A stretch of 64,000 nucleotides of DNA from Anaerocolumna jejuensis DSM 15929 (GTDB lineage: Bacteria > Bacillota > Clostridia > Lachnospirales > Lachnospiraceae). Where the stretch lies: positions 713,272-777,271 of the forward strand of contig NZ_FRAC01000006.1 in NCBI RefSeq assembly GCF_900142215.1, read 5' to 3'. Each line of letters opens with the position of its first letter. The first letter of the stretch is position 1. The notes under the pieces were generated by a model. The model was not told the DNA's origin and ran no database searches. It saw only the letters and a program-made list of their open reading frames with translations. The translations under genes were made by a program, and so were the position numbers. Below, one piece after another: positions 50,848 through 59,541 of this stretch.

Positions 50848-52077
50848 TTACATTTCCGTAAGGAAGGAAAGCGTAAAAACAGTTCCCTCATGCCAGGTGC
50901 TTTGAACAGAAATGATACCGCCTTGCCCCTCTACAATGGATTTTGTCAGTGACAGGCCGAGACCCACTCCCTGCATATCCATAGATTTTTTACTGCGGTA
51001 AAAACGCTTGAAGATATGATGCAAATCCTCCGGGGAAATTCCCTTGCCATTATCAGATATCAATATGCGGATCATTGCAGGGGTTCGGTTCCAGGAAATA
51101 TGGATTTTTCCTCCGGAGTCCGTATGATCCAAAGCGTTTTTTACAATATTTCCAATTGCTTCGCTTGTCCACTGCTTATCACAAAGGACTGCTTCTTCCG
51201 GTGATTCGTCTATTATAATTTCTTTTCCCTCACTGTCTGCCCGTGTTGTCAGCTCGCTGATTGCTTGATAAATTAACTCTGCTATACGGCAGCTTTCCTT
51301 TTCAAAGACAATACTGCCTGCGTCTAAACGGGTAATTTTCAGCATGGCTTGAATAAGCTGTTCCATCCGATTCAGCGCCAAGCCTGTCTTTTCAGAATAC
51401 TCTGTCACAGTTTCAATATTATCCGGTTCATCGGAAATGATTTCGTGATACATGGCAAGTGCAGCAAGGGGTGTTTTCAGCTGATGTGATATATCTGAAA
51501 TCGTATTTTTCAAAAACTCTTTTGCTTTATGCCCAGCTTCGTTTTTTGATTGCAGTATTGTAGCAAGCTGGTCTACAGAAGCAAAGAGACGATAAATGGT
51601 TCCCTCATTCATTTGGGGCATGTGGCAAGAAAAATCCCCCTCAGTAAAACAGGTAATTACTTTTGCCGCCTGGAGATAAAGCTGCTCCCTTTTCCATAAG
51701 AAAATAAATGTCCCAATAAAAAGCAATATCGTTAAGAATGCCCCTGCAAGCAGCAGGGAATAACTTGATACCTGCTGAAACTCAGCTATAAAAGGAAGAA
51801 ATCTTATCGCAGTATGTTCTGTTACACCAATATTAGCAAGCAAAACTGTTCCCTCCGGACTGCTGACAGTATTCATAACTGCTTTGGCAATCACAGCTTT
51901 GGAAACGCCCTGCTCTATAAGAGAAGTCACAATTGCCCTATCATGTGATAGGAATAAATTTTGCATGGCCTTTTCCTGCACTGCATTCAATCCCATGCCG
52001 AAAAGAAAAAGCAGCAAAGCGAAGGAAAAAAGAAAGATACCAAAATATCTTATCTGTTTATCTCGAACAAGGTTCAT
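50848..52077 (-). CDS. Sensor histidine kinase of the ABC exporter operon
   Basis: About 409 aa. Two spans (YFGIFLFSFALLLFLFGMGL; SLLLAGAFLTILLFIGTFIF) enclose a small extracellular loop of about 75 residues. HAMP-like linker, HisKA with ISDISHQLKTPLAALAMYHE, and HATPase with NIVKNALDH, DNGKGI and GVGLGLSLTKSIVEGQ follow. The ATG at 52077 overlaps the regulator stop (ATGA) and has GAGGT upstream, so translation is coupled. The short sensor is like the BceS/VncS group, but those are usually even smaller. Confidence 0.9.
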   Translation of the reverse strand: MNLVRDKQIRYFGIFLFSFALLLFLFGMGLNAVQEKAMQNLFLSHDRAIVTSLIEQGVSKAVIAKAVMNTVSSPEGTVLLANIGVTEHTAIRFLPFIAEFQQVSSYSLLLAGAFLTILLFIGTFIFLWKREQLYLQAAKVITCFTEGDFSCHMPQMNEGTIYRLFASVDQLATILQSKNEAGHKAKEFLKNTISDISHQLKTPLAALAMYHEIISDEPDNIETVTEYSEKTGLALNRMEQLIQAMLKITRLDAGSIVFEKESCRIAELIYQAISELTTRADSEGKEIIIDESPEEAVLCDKQWTSEAIGNIVKNALDHTDSGGKIHISWNRTPAMIRILISDNGKGISPEDLHHIFKRFYRSKKSMDMQGVGLGLSLTKSIVEGQGGIISVQSTWHEGTVFTLSFLTEM

Positions 52078-52775
52078 ACAGATACCTCGTTCCATTGATA
52101 TCCAAATCCACGAACCGTTATTAAATGCTCAGGGTGAGATGGATCAACTTCAATTTTTTCACGAAGCCGCCGTACATAAACGGAAAGCGTATTGTCGTCT
52201 ACGAAGTCGCCTGTACTGTCCCACAGCTCATTTAAAATACTATTGCGTGTTGTTACCCGATTAACATTTCTTACCAGCAAGCAAATTAGACGATATTCTG
52301 CACTTGTTAAATCCAGTGTTTTTCCTCTCAACAGAACACGGCTTCCTAAAAGATCAATTGAAACATCACCATACTCAATAACCGTGTTATTGTTTTGATT
52401 TGATATGCCGGTTCGACGCAGTAAAGCACGAATCCGGGAACACAATTCTCCTAACTTAAACGGCTTTGTTACATAATCATCACCGCCGCTGTCTAATCCC
52501 CTGATAACATTAACCTCTTCATCAGAAGCGGTCAAAAATATAATAGGTATCTGTTTTCCCTGTTTCCTAACTTTTTCACAAACTTCAAAGCCTGTCCCAT
52601 CCGGCAATGTTACATCAAGAATCAGTAAGTCATATGCACCAATCTCAGGCAGATGGCTCATAGCTTCTTCTACCGTACGGACAAGTTCAACATCAAATCC
52701 ATTACGATTTAACGAATATTTCAACCCATCCACTAAACTAATATCATCTTCTAAAAGTAAAATTCTATTTCTCAT
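52074..52775 (-). CDS. OmpR-family response regulator of the ABC exporter operon
   Basis: About 233 aa. The receiver has EDD at 8-10, D in DLLILDVTLPDGTG (near 53) and the K in VTKPFKLGEL. The winged-helix DNA-binding domain ends with HLITVRGFGYQWNEVSV. The start at 52775 (MRNRILLLEDD) has AGGAAG seven bases upstream and overlaps the small HTH gene by 11 bp. Confidence 0.92.
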   Translation of the reverse strand: MRNRILLLEDDISLVDGLKYSLNRNGFDVELVRTVEEAMSHLPEIGAYDLLILDVTLPDGTGFEVCEKVRKQGKQIPIIFLTASDEEVNVIRGLDSGGDDYVTKPFKLGELCSRIRALLRRTGISNQNNNTVIEYGDVSIDLLGSRVLLRGKTLDLTSAEYRLICLLVRNVNRVTTRNSILNELWDSTGDFVDDNTLSVYVRRLREKIEVDPSHPEHLITVRGFGYQWNEVSV

Positions 52776-52950
52776 CGTCCATCTTCCTTTTTCGCTTATC
52801 AACTGGCTTTTCAGCATCCTTTGGTATCGCCCATGCATGACCGAAGCGAACAGCACCATCTATTCTGTTTTCTTCGCAGAGCTTCTGAATTCTGCGTTCT
52901 GAAATCCCCCATTTAATTGCTGCCTGCTGTACGGATATATAATCAAGCAT
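52765..52950 (-). CDS. Small HTH (excisionase/MerR-like) protein
   Basis: A 61-aa protein beginning MLDYISVQQAAIKWGISERR, with a winged helix in which RIQKLCEENRIDGAVRFGHA is the recognition region, and a basic tail (KRKRK). Such miniature HTH proteins are widespread in Firmicutes. It has an excellent ribosome binding site (GGAGG, seven bases) and a promoter, and its stop lies inside the response-regulator gene, making it the first gene of a five-gene operon. Its role in that operon is unknown. Confidence 0.75.
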   Translation of the reverse strand: MLDYISVQQAAIKWGISERRIQKLCEENRIDGAVRFGHAWAIPKDAEKPVDKRKRKMDDEK

Positions 52951-52980
52951 TTATAGTCCTCCATAAGATATCTTTATCTC

Positions 52981-53009
52981 AGTATATACGCAGAACCGAA
53001 CAAAATCAA
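52981..53009 (-). promoter_or_regulatory. Promoter of the HTH/two-component/ABC operon
   Basis: On the minus strand TTGATT (53004-53009) and TATACT (52981-52986) are separated by 17 bp, about 30 bp upstream of the small HTH gene. Confidence 0.6.
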
Positions 53010-53034
53010 GTGAAGGATTCCTACTATATTTTGA

Positions 53035-53062
53035 GGGAAGTCTCCCATGCCGAAGACTCCCC
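53035..53062 (-). terminator. Hairpin downstream of the sugar importer operon
   Basis: GGGAAGTCT pairs with AGACTCCCC, with one mismatch, around a 10-nt loop, 26 bp after the last permease stop. The U tract is poor on the minus strand. Confidence 0.45.
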
Positions 53063-53087
53063 CCTATTTGAAATTTTTTCTCTGATA

Positions 53088-54128
53088 TCATGAACCTGTC
53101 TTCTTTTTCCTTTTCTTTTTTGAAAATGAAATAATTGACTGCAATACAATAAAGAAACACAGCAAGGTCGATAATGCTATTCTCACCCACCAGCTGGATA
53201 ACGTTCCCTGGGTGGTAATCAGGCTGGTTATTGTTCCTTTGATTAAAACGCCAAATAAAGTTCCTACTGCCGTTCCTACTCCTCCGCTTAAAAGAGTACC
53301 GCCGATGACAGCTGCCGATATGGCATCCATCTCCATTCCCTTTGCCTGCTCAACAAAACCGGCCCCGCTGTTCAGGCAGAATAAAAAACCTCCCAGTCCG
53401 GCTAAAAAACCATTTAATATATATGCCTCAAATTTGGTCTTTTTTACATTAAGCCCCATCATTAGAGCGCTCTGCTGACTTCCTCCTATTGCATACAATC
53501 TCCGTCCGAATTTTGTATATTTTAGCATAATGGTAATTAAAATAACTGCAGCAAGTGCTATGATTACCGTAGGATAAATATAGGCAGGCTGGTATATTCC
53601 TTTCTTATTCACTGTTCCAAAAGGTAAATACAGCTTATAATTTGCCCATTTGAGAAACAATTCATTTTTAATCGATATCATTTCCGTACTAATGACAGCC
53701 GTCATTCCACGTGCGAAAAACATACCCGCCAGTGTCACAATAAATGGTTGAATATCTAAATAGGCAACAAGATACCCCTGAACAATACCATATACTATTC
53801 CGATACCAATTGAAGCTGCTACTGCCGTATATACACTAAGTCCTTTATTTTCCATCGAGTACGCTGCTGCCATACAAACCAAAGCAGTGACGGAACCAAC
53901 TGAAATATCAATACCTCCGGTAATCATAACCACCGTCATACCGCAGCCAATTACTAAAAGCCCTGCATTTGATATAAACAGGTTCAGAAACATCTGAGGC
54001 TTTGCAAATCCCTTATCCTGATAAATAATCATTCCGGCTATGTACATTAACAGAAACATAAGAACCGTAACCATAAGCAAAAATGAGTTACTGTTAAGCT
54101 TTGTCTTTCCCTTTATTTTATTCATCAT
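53088..54128 (-). CDS. yjfF: Sugar ABC importer permease, YjfF-like (CUT2)
   Basis: A 346-aa BPD_transp_2 permease with about ten spans. The family motif VVMITGGIDISVGSVTALVC lies near residue 65, and GGSQQSALMMGLNVKKTKFE and AAVIGGTLLSGGVGTAVGTL follow. The C-terminal SSWWVRIALSTLLCFFIVLQ matches YjfF. It closes the importer operon, in the same order as E. coli ytfQ-ytfR-ytfT-yjfF, which imports galactofuranose. The tail KKKRKKK is unusually basic. Confidence 0.88.
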   Translation of the reverse strand: MMNKIKGKTKLNSNSFLLMVTVLMFLLMYIAGMIIYQDKGFAKPQMFLNLFISNAGLLVIGCGMTVVMITGGIDISVGSVTALVCMAAAYSMENKGLSVYTAVAASIGIGIVYGIVQGYLVAYLDIQPFIVTLAGMFFARGMTAVISTEMISIKNELFLKWANYKLYLPFGTVNKKGIYQPAYIYPTVIIALAAVILITIMLKYTKFGRRLYAIGGSQQSALMMGLNVKKTKFEAYILNGFLAGLGGFLFCLNSGAGFVEQAKGMEMDAISAAVIGGTLLSGGVGTAVGTLFGVLIKGTITSLITTQGTLSSWWVRIALSTLLCFFIVLQSIISFSKKKRKKKTGS

Positions 54129-54130
54129 CT

Positions 54131-55204
54131 CTACTGCCCACCTTCTATCGCTTTAGATGCTTTCCTTATTTTTAAGCCTGCAAGCTGTTTCTTAAATGTG
54201 CTGCTTTGAAGTACAACAATGATAATAACTACAATAGCCTTATATACCGGAAGCTGGTCTGCCGATACATTCATAGCATATAGTGTCGTAGTTAAAGCCT
54301 GTATGGTGTACGCTCCAATAACCGAGCCCATTAAGCTGAACTTACCGCCACTTAAGATATTACCGCCCAAGGCAACTGCCAATATGGCATCCATCTCCAT
54401 ATTCAAGCCGATATTATTAGCATCTGCAGAATAGATACGGCTGGAAGCAACAATTCCTGCAACTCCTGCCAGGACACTGCAAATGATATAGGTAAGGAAT
54501 TTAATCTTTGTTGAATTCAGCCCAACCAGTCTGGATGCCCTGCCATTCACACCTACACTTTCAATATATAATCCCAAAGCTGTCTTTTTCAGTATCAGAT
54601 ATACAATGCTTACCATGATAACCGCAAAAAATATGGGAGTTGGAACCGGACAGCTGCCAATATAACCTCCCATTGTTTTATAGCTGTCTACCCGTATATA
54701 AGTAATCTGTCCTTTCGTTATCAGCTGTGCTATTCCTCTGCCTGCTGTATATAAAATCAAGGTTGCGACCATCGGCTGAATATGCAGCCTGGATACCAAA
54801 AAACCGTTAAAAGCACCGCATAACAAAGCTACTGCCAATGCTATCAAAATTGCCAGTAGCAAAGGATTATCGAATGTGTTTGTCGTAACTTTCCCTCCGG
54901 AAAGGATCTGGCAGCAAACAGCTGCAGCCACAGCCATAACTGCTCCCACACTGATATCCTGCCCTCCGGAAGCTGCCGTAACAAGGGTCATACCAATTGC
55001 AAGAATGACCAGCTCAGAAGCACGGTTGATAATATCAATTAAATAACCGTATAAAACCCCATTCTTTATGGATATCTCAAAAAAATCCGGTGTTTTTATC
55101 ACATTAACCAATAAAACCAGGACTAAGCAGATAAATGGCATAAACAAACGACGCCCTGATAGCTTCCTGAAGCCTGATTTAAAATTTTTACAGGTAATAT
55201 TCAT
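54131..55204 (-). CDS. ytfT: Sugar ABC importer permease, YtfT-like (CUT2)
   Basis: A 357-aa permease with about ten spans. The segment GYLIDIINRASELVILAIGM leads into TLVTAASGGQDISVGAVMAV; the usual TGGIDLS is GGQDIS here. VGLNSTKIKFLTYIICSVLA and ALGGNILSGGKFSLMGSVIG are also typical. It overlaps the ATPase gene by 4 bp and precedes the YjfF-like gene by 2 bp. Confidence 0.9.
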   Translation of the reverse strand: MNITCKNFKSGFRKLSGRRLFMPFICLVLVLLVNVIKTPDFFEISIKNGVLYGYLIDIINRASELVILAIGMTLVTAASGGQDISVGAVMAVAAAVCCQILSGGKVTTNTFDNPLLLAILIALAVALLCGAFNGFLVSRLHIQPMVATLILYTAGRGIAQLITKGQITYIRVDSYKTMGGYIGSCPVPTPIFFAVIMVSIVYLILKKTALGLYIESVGVNGRASRLVGLNSTKIKFLTYIICSVLAGVAGIVASSRIYSADANNIGLNMEMDAILAVALGGNILSGGKFSLMGSVIGAYTIQALTTTLYAMNVSADQLPVYKAIVVIIIVVLQSSTFKKQLAGLKIRKASKAIEGGQ

Positions 55205-56715
55205 CTGTCCTCTCCTCCGGCTATTGTCTTCATGATTGTCTCCTGTGTCAGCTGGTCTCCACTAATTTCACCGATTTTTTTTCCATCCCTGAGTACAACC
55301 ATTCTGGAACAGGTACGAAGCATTTCCTCAACTTCAGAAGATATAAAGGAAACTGCTTTTCCTTCCTCCGCCAATTCAAGCACTAATTTTTGAATTTCTG
55401 TTTTTGTACCAATATCAATACCGCGGGTTGGTTCGTCCAATATTAAATATTCCGGATTAGTTAGAAGCCATCTTCCTATTATTACCTTTTGCTGATTGCC
55501 TCCTGACAAACTTTTGACAGGCGTTTCCCTGCCGGCTGTTTTGATATTTAATAAATCAATGTATTTATCTGCCGCTTCTTCCATCTCTTTTTTACTCATC
55601 GGCTTAAACATTCCTCTTTTGGCCTGTAAGGCAATAATAATATTTTCACGTACGGATAAATCCGGAATGATACCTTCTTTTTTACGGTCTTCCGGCAGGT
55701 AACTCATTCCGAGCTTCATAGCATCCAAAGGCGTATTAATTTTCACTTCTTTTCCTTTGAAAATCAGCTTACCGCTATCCGGCTTATCTGCTCCATATAT
55801 GACTCGTACAAGCTCTGAACGCCCGGATCCTAAAAGCCCGGTTAAACCGATTACTTCTCCCTTATTTATTTCTAAATGAAACGGTTTTATTGAACCCGCA
55901 TGACCTAAACCGTCTGCCACAATAAGGGATTCTTCTTCTGTAAATTTTTTTTGTTCACTCTTAATATCTGCAAGGTCATCAATATCTTTCCCCATCATTT
56001 TCGCTACCAATTGTATGCGAGGTAATTTCTCAGTAACATATTCACCTACTAACTCACCATTTCTTAAAACGGTTATCCGGTCACAAATGGCATAGACCTG
56101 TTCAAGAAAATGTGTTACAAATATGATTCCTACACCTTCGCCACGTAAATGCCTCATCAAATCAAATAACTTCTCTACTTCGTCTTCATCAAGAGAAGAA
56201 GTCGGTTCATCAAGAATTAATACTTTACATTTCATGTCTATAGCACGTGCTATTGCAATCATCTGCTGAATAGCTATGGAACATTCTTCTAACATTTGTG
56301 CCGAAGAAACATCAATCTTTAATTTCTTAAGTAATACCTCCGACCTTTGATTCATCGTCTTCCAGTCAATCATTCCAGCCTTTCTGGGCTCTCGTCCGAT
56401 GAATAGATTTTCTGCCACAGTCAGATTAGGACATAAATTCACTTCCTGGTATACCGTACTAATCCCATTCCCCTGTGCTTCCTGAGGAGAATGATTTATA
56501 ATTGCTTTGTTAATTCCATCAATATGTATTTCTCCGGACTCTAATTCATGTACTCCGGTAAGTACCTTAATCAAGGTTGATTTGCCGGCACCATTTTCTC
56601 CCATTAATGCATGGATTTCACCCTTGCGTAAACAAAAATTCACATTTGATAAGGCCTTCACACCGGGGAAGGACTTACTGAGATTATCTATTTTCAATAC
56701 TACATTTTGATCCAT
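55201..56715 (-). CDS. ytfR: Sugar ABC importer ATPase, YtfR-like (two NBDs)
   Basis: A 504-aa tandem ATPase of the CUT2 group. The first module has Walker A GENGAGKSTLIKVL and Walker B VLILDEPTSSLDEDE; the second has the degenerate GLLGSGRSELVRVI, the signature SLSGGNQQKVIIGRWL and LILDEPTRGIDIGTK. It energises uptake through the two downstream permeases. No clear Shine-Dalgarno sequence is obvious close to the ATG. Confidence 0.93.
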   Translation of the reverse strand: MDQNVVLKIDNLSKSFPGVKALSNVNFCLRKGEIHALMGENGAGKSTLIKVLTGVHELESGEIHIDGINKAIINHSPQEAQGNGISTVYQEVNLCPNLTVAENLFIGREPRKAGMIDWKTMNQRSEVLLKKLKIDVSSAQMLEECSIAIQQMIAIARAIDMKCKVLILDEPTSSLDEDEVEKLFDLMRHLRGEGVGIIFVTHFLEQVYAICDRITVLRNGELVGEYVTEKLPRIQLVAKMMGKDIDDLADIKSEQKKFTEEESLIVADGLGHAGSIKPFHLEINKGEVIGLTGLLGSGRSELVRVIYGADKPDSGKLIFKGKEVKINTPLDAMKLGMSYLPEDRKKEGIIPDLSVRENIIIALQAKRGMFKPMSKKEMEEAADKYIDLLNIKTAGRETPVKSLSGGNQQKVIIGRWLLTNPEYLILDEPTRGIDIGTKTEIQKLVLELAEEGKAVSFISSEVEEMLRTCSRMVVLRDGKKIGEISGDQLTQETIMKTIAGGEDR

Positions 56716-56813
56716 TTTTAAGCACCTGCCTTCTTATGGACATAACTAATTAAAATAATTACGTCAACTGCCTTCTTTCAGATGAGCTTTCTCTATAATT
56801 TCTTATGAAAATA

Positions 56814-56853
56814 GCACGATATAGTCCATCCAACCGAATATACTATATCGTGC
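56814..56853 (-). terminator. Intra-operon hairpin between binding protein and ATPase genes
   Basis: A perfect 12-bp inverted repeat GCACGATATAGT (56814-56825) and ACTATATCGTGC (56842-56853) with a 16-nt loop, followed by TATTTTC on the minus strand. Such a hairpin after the binding-protein gene commonly gives partial termination or mRNA protection and a higher yield of binding protein. Confidence 0.65.
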
Positions 56854-56888
56854 CACCACACATTTTTATCCTACAGGCATCCTTTAAC

Positions 56889-57977
56889 TTAATAGGCTCG
56901 CTGAGCTGCTAAATCCTTGGTTACCTGAGTCACAGGATAATCAACTCCATCAATCTTAATTGATGGTACAGAATTTTCAAATGAAAAGATACCTTCCTCT
57001 ACATACTTTTGTTTATCAACTGTTTTGCCGCTTTGAAGATCCTTGATAATTTCTTCTACTCTTGGCCCATGAAGCGGATTACATTCGGTATTAAGTGTTA
57101 TCTTTCCATTCAGGGTATCACTCAGTCCGGCATTGGTACTGTCAAAGGACATTACGATCATATCACCATCTACTCCTACCTTATAGCCTGCTGCCTCAAT
57201 AGCATCAATTGCCCCGAAGGCTTCATTGTCGTTTTCACAATAAACTACATCAATTTTGTCTCCATATTGTTTCAGTAAGGATTCCATAACCTCTTGTCCC
57301 TTTGCCTGGGTAAATTCACCAGTTGTTTTTGCAAGAAGTTTCCAGCTGCTATGCTGTTTTACTGCATCCTCAAGGCCTTTGGTACGTCCAATCTGAGCAG
57401 AAGCGCCAATAGTTCCCTGGATATCAACGATATTAACTTCATCCTTATCCTTTCCAGCAGCTTTTAAATAGGCATCCAGCCACGCTGCGGCTTTCTTGCC
57501 TTCCAGCTCAAAGTTAGAGCCGACCCATGCCGTATACAGACTATCATCCGATACATTTACCATACGGTCAACAATGATTACCGGAATTCCTGCATCCTTT
57601 GCCTCCTGCAATACCGTGTCCCAGCCGGTTTCTGTTACAGGTGCAAGTACTATGTAATCCACTTCCTGCTGAATAAAGTTTCTAATAGCTGCGATCTGGT
57701 TTTCCTGTTTCTGTTGTGCGTCATCAAATATAAGTTCATAACCATTTGCCTCACTAAAGGTTGACTTCATTGACTCCGTATTTGCGGTACGCCAGTCGGA
57801 TTCCGCTCCCACCTGAGAAAAACCGACAGTAATCAAATCCTTACTTTTGGAAGTGTCTGTGGGTGCTTTGGCATCCGGCGTGCTCCCTGCATTTACATCT
57901 TTTGAGTTGGAGCCGCATGCTGTAAAGGTTAATATCATGCAGAATACCATCAACGCAGCAATCATTCTTTTTTTCAT
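56889..57977 (-). CDS. ytfQ: Sugar-binding lipoprotein, YtfQ-like (galactofuranose-type)
   Basis: About 362 aa: signal peptide MKKRMIAALMVFCMILTF with lipobox FTACG, then a Peripla_BP_4 fold. The phrases TVGFSQVGAESDWRTANTES, then IVLAPVTETGWDTVLQEAKD, IVDIQGTIGASAQIGRTKG and VVYCENDNEAFGAIDAIEAA closely follow YtfQ. Start at 57977 with GGGAGG seven bases upstream; the frame from 57992 begins inside that site. It is the first gene of the importer operon, with a YesM/YesN pair upstream. Confidence 0.92.
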   Translation of the reverse strand: MKKRMIAALMVFCMILTFTACGSNSKDVNAGSTPDAKAPTDTSKSKDLITVGFSQVGAESDWRTANTESMKSTFSEANGYELIFDDAQQKQENQIAAIRNFIQQEVDYIVLAPVTETGWDTVLQEAKDAGIPVIIVDRMVNVSDDSLYTAWVGSNFELEGKKAAAWLDAYLKAAGKDKDEVNIVDIQGTIGASAQIGRTKGLEDAVKQHSSWKLLAKTTGEFTQAKGQEVMESLLKQYGDKIDVVYCENDNEAFGAIDAIEAAGYKVGVDGDMIVMSFDSTNAGLSDTLNGKITLNTECNPLHGPRVEEIIKDLQSGKTVDKQKYVEEGIFSFENSVPSIKIDGVDYPVTQVTKDLAAQRAY

Positions 57978-58113
57978 TGTAAATCCTCCCATTACTTATT
58001 TTTTATTTCTAAACATTATTATAAATATATTTATTAAAACATCCATTAAGATTCTTATGGATTAAGTTCAATAATTTCTCCACTTTTTTTATGCCTTATT
58101 TTATATCATTTTT

Positions 58114-59541
58114 TTATGATAAATGTTCAATTTTTTCAGGTACTCTAACTTGAACAGTCGTCCCCTTACCATATTCCGAATTTATGGTAATGCCATAGGA
58201 ATCACCATAATAAAGTTTAACTCTTTCATGGACGGCACTCAATCCAAACCCTATACGTTCGGAGTGTAAAAGAGCATTTTTAATAGCTTCAAGCTTATCC
58301 GGCTGCATACCGATACCATTATCTGTAACAGTCAGGAGTATGTCCTCTCCTTTTACCTCTCCGGTAATACTAATCTTACTCATTCCTCTTTTTTCCTTTA
58401 CCCCATGATACAATGCATTTTCAGCAAGGGGCTGTATGGTCAGTTTGGGTACCTTTACTCCTTTTAGCTCTTCCGGTATATCAATACTGTATTCTAAAAT
58501 ATCCTGATACCGGACTTTCTGAATATCAAGATAGCTGTTTGTATGCATAATCTCTTCGCCTAACGTAATAATATCATTACCCTTTGACAGCATTGTTCTG
58601 AAAAAGACAGATAGATTTGTAAGCATATTGACGGCTTCTTCATATTGTCCGGACTCAACGAGCCATACAATCGTATCCAGGGTATTATATAAAAAATGTG
58701 GATTTATTTGAGCCTGAAGCAGCTGCAGCTGCGTTTTATGCTGCAGTTCTTCCTCTTCTTTTGCACTCTTAAGTAATTGACTTATCTGCTTAGACATTTT
58801 TTGAATTCCCGAATTAAGCTGAGCAATTTCAACATAATCCGAATTTATCTGAGGCAATGTAAATTCTCCGCCTCCAACAAGATTAATGTTCTTACATAAT
58901 TCACCTATTGGTACGGTGACACTCTTCGAGAATCTAAGCCCGTAATGCAATAAAAAGAGTATTGTTCCGCAAACGAATAATACCGCCAGGAGTATTACCA
59001 TCCTGATATTATTAGCCATCTTTTTTTCAAGAGAAGCCATATACCCTGCTTCATAATAAATATAATCAATTATCTTGCCCTGAATCAGTTTTGTCAGGAC
59101 ATAAATATTATTTTCCAGCTGTACCTGTCTGCTGTCATAATCCTTCGTATTTTTTATCATATACATCTTTTTTTCAAGATTATCACAATACTCCAGAATG
59201 TTTTGAAGAGTCCTGGTACTTTCCTTTCGATAGGTCGTCTGCCTTAAAGAGTCCGCAAGTTTTATCGCATCTTCTACATCTGATATGGGCAGGGTCGTCT
59301 GCTGCTTACTTCCAACTGTATAATAATACATTTTAAGGTCGATTGTTTCTTTAAAATCCATGCTGAACTTGCTGCTTAAACTTACATTACGTGTTATCTG
59401 TACATACTGCATCTCATAATACCCAAGAAACAGTAGAGCCAGTAATACCCAGAATGCAAGAGGGAAAAGCATATTCAGAATAATTCGTTTTAATTTTTTG
59501 CTCAGGCTTACCGGGGCAACTCTGCTCCTTTGCAATCCCAT
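58114..59541 (-). CDS. YesM-like sensor histidine kinase
   Basis: A 475-aa kinase. Spans at about 22-45 (MLFPLAFWVLLALLFLGYYE) and 178-200 (MVILLAVLFVCGTILFLLHY) enclose an extracellular helical sensor of about 130 residues, shorter than the usual dCache. HAMP, then H282 in QINPHFLYNTLDTIVWL, ENALYHGVKE, DNGIGM and GFGLSAVHERV follow. Start supported by AAGGAGG; it overlaps the upstream regulator gene by 34 bp. Likely controls the adjacent YtfQRT-YjfF-like importer. Confidence 0.92.
   Translation of the reverse strand: MGLQRSRVAPVSLSKKLKRIILNMLFPLAFWVLLALLFLGYYEMQYVQITRNVSLSSKFSMDFKETIDLKMYYYTVGSKQQTTLPISDVEDAIKLADSLRQTTYRKESTRTLQNILEYCDNLEKKMYMIKNTKDYDSRQVQLENNIYVLTKLIQGKIIDYIYYEAGYMASLEKKMANNIRMVILLAVLFVCGTILFLLHYGLRFSKSVTVPIGELCKNINLVGGGEFTLPQINSDYVEIAQLNSGIQKMSKQISQLLKSAKEEEELQHKTQLQLLQAQINPHFLYNTLDTIVWLVESGQYEEAVNMLTNLSVFFRTMLSKGNDIITLGEEIMHTNSYLDIQKVRYQDILEYSIDIPEELKGVKVPKLTIQPLAENALYHGVKEKRGMSKISITGEVKGEDILLTVTDNGIGMQPDKLEAIKNALLHSERIGFGLSAVHERVKLYYGDSYGITINSEYGKGTTVQVRVPEKIEHLS

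Noticed and set aside
52951..53190. 79-aa minus-strand frame
   Set aside because: It overlaps the end of the YjfF-like gene and the promoter of the HTH operon, with no protein-like features.
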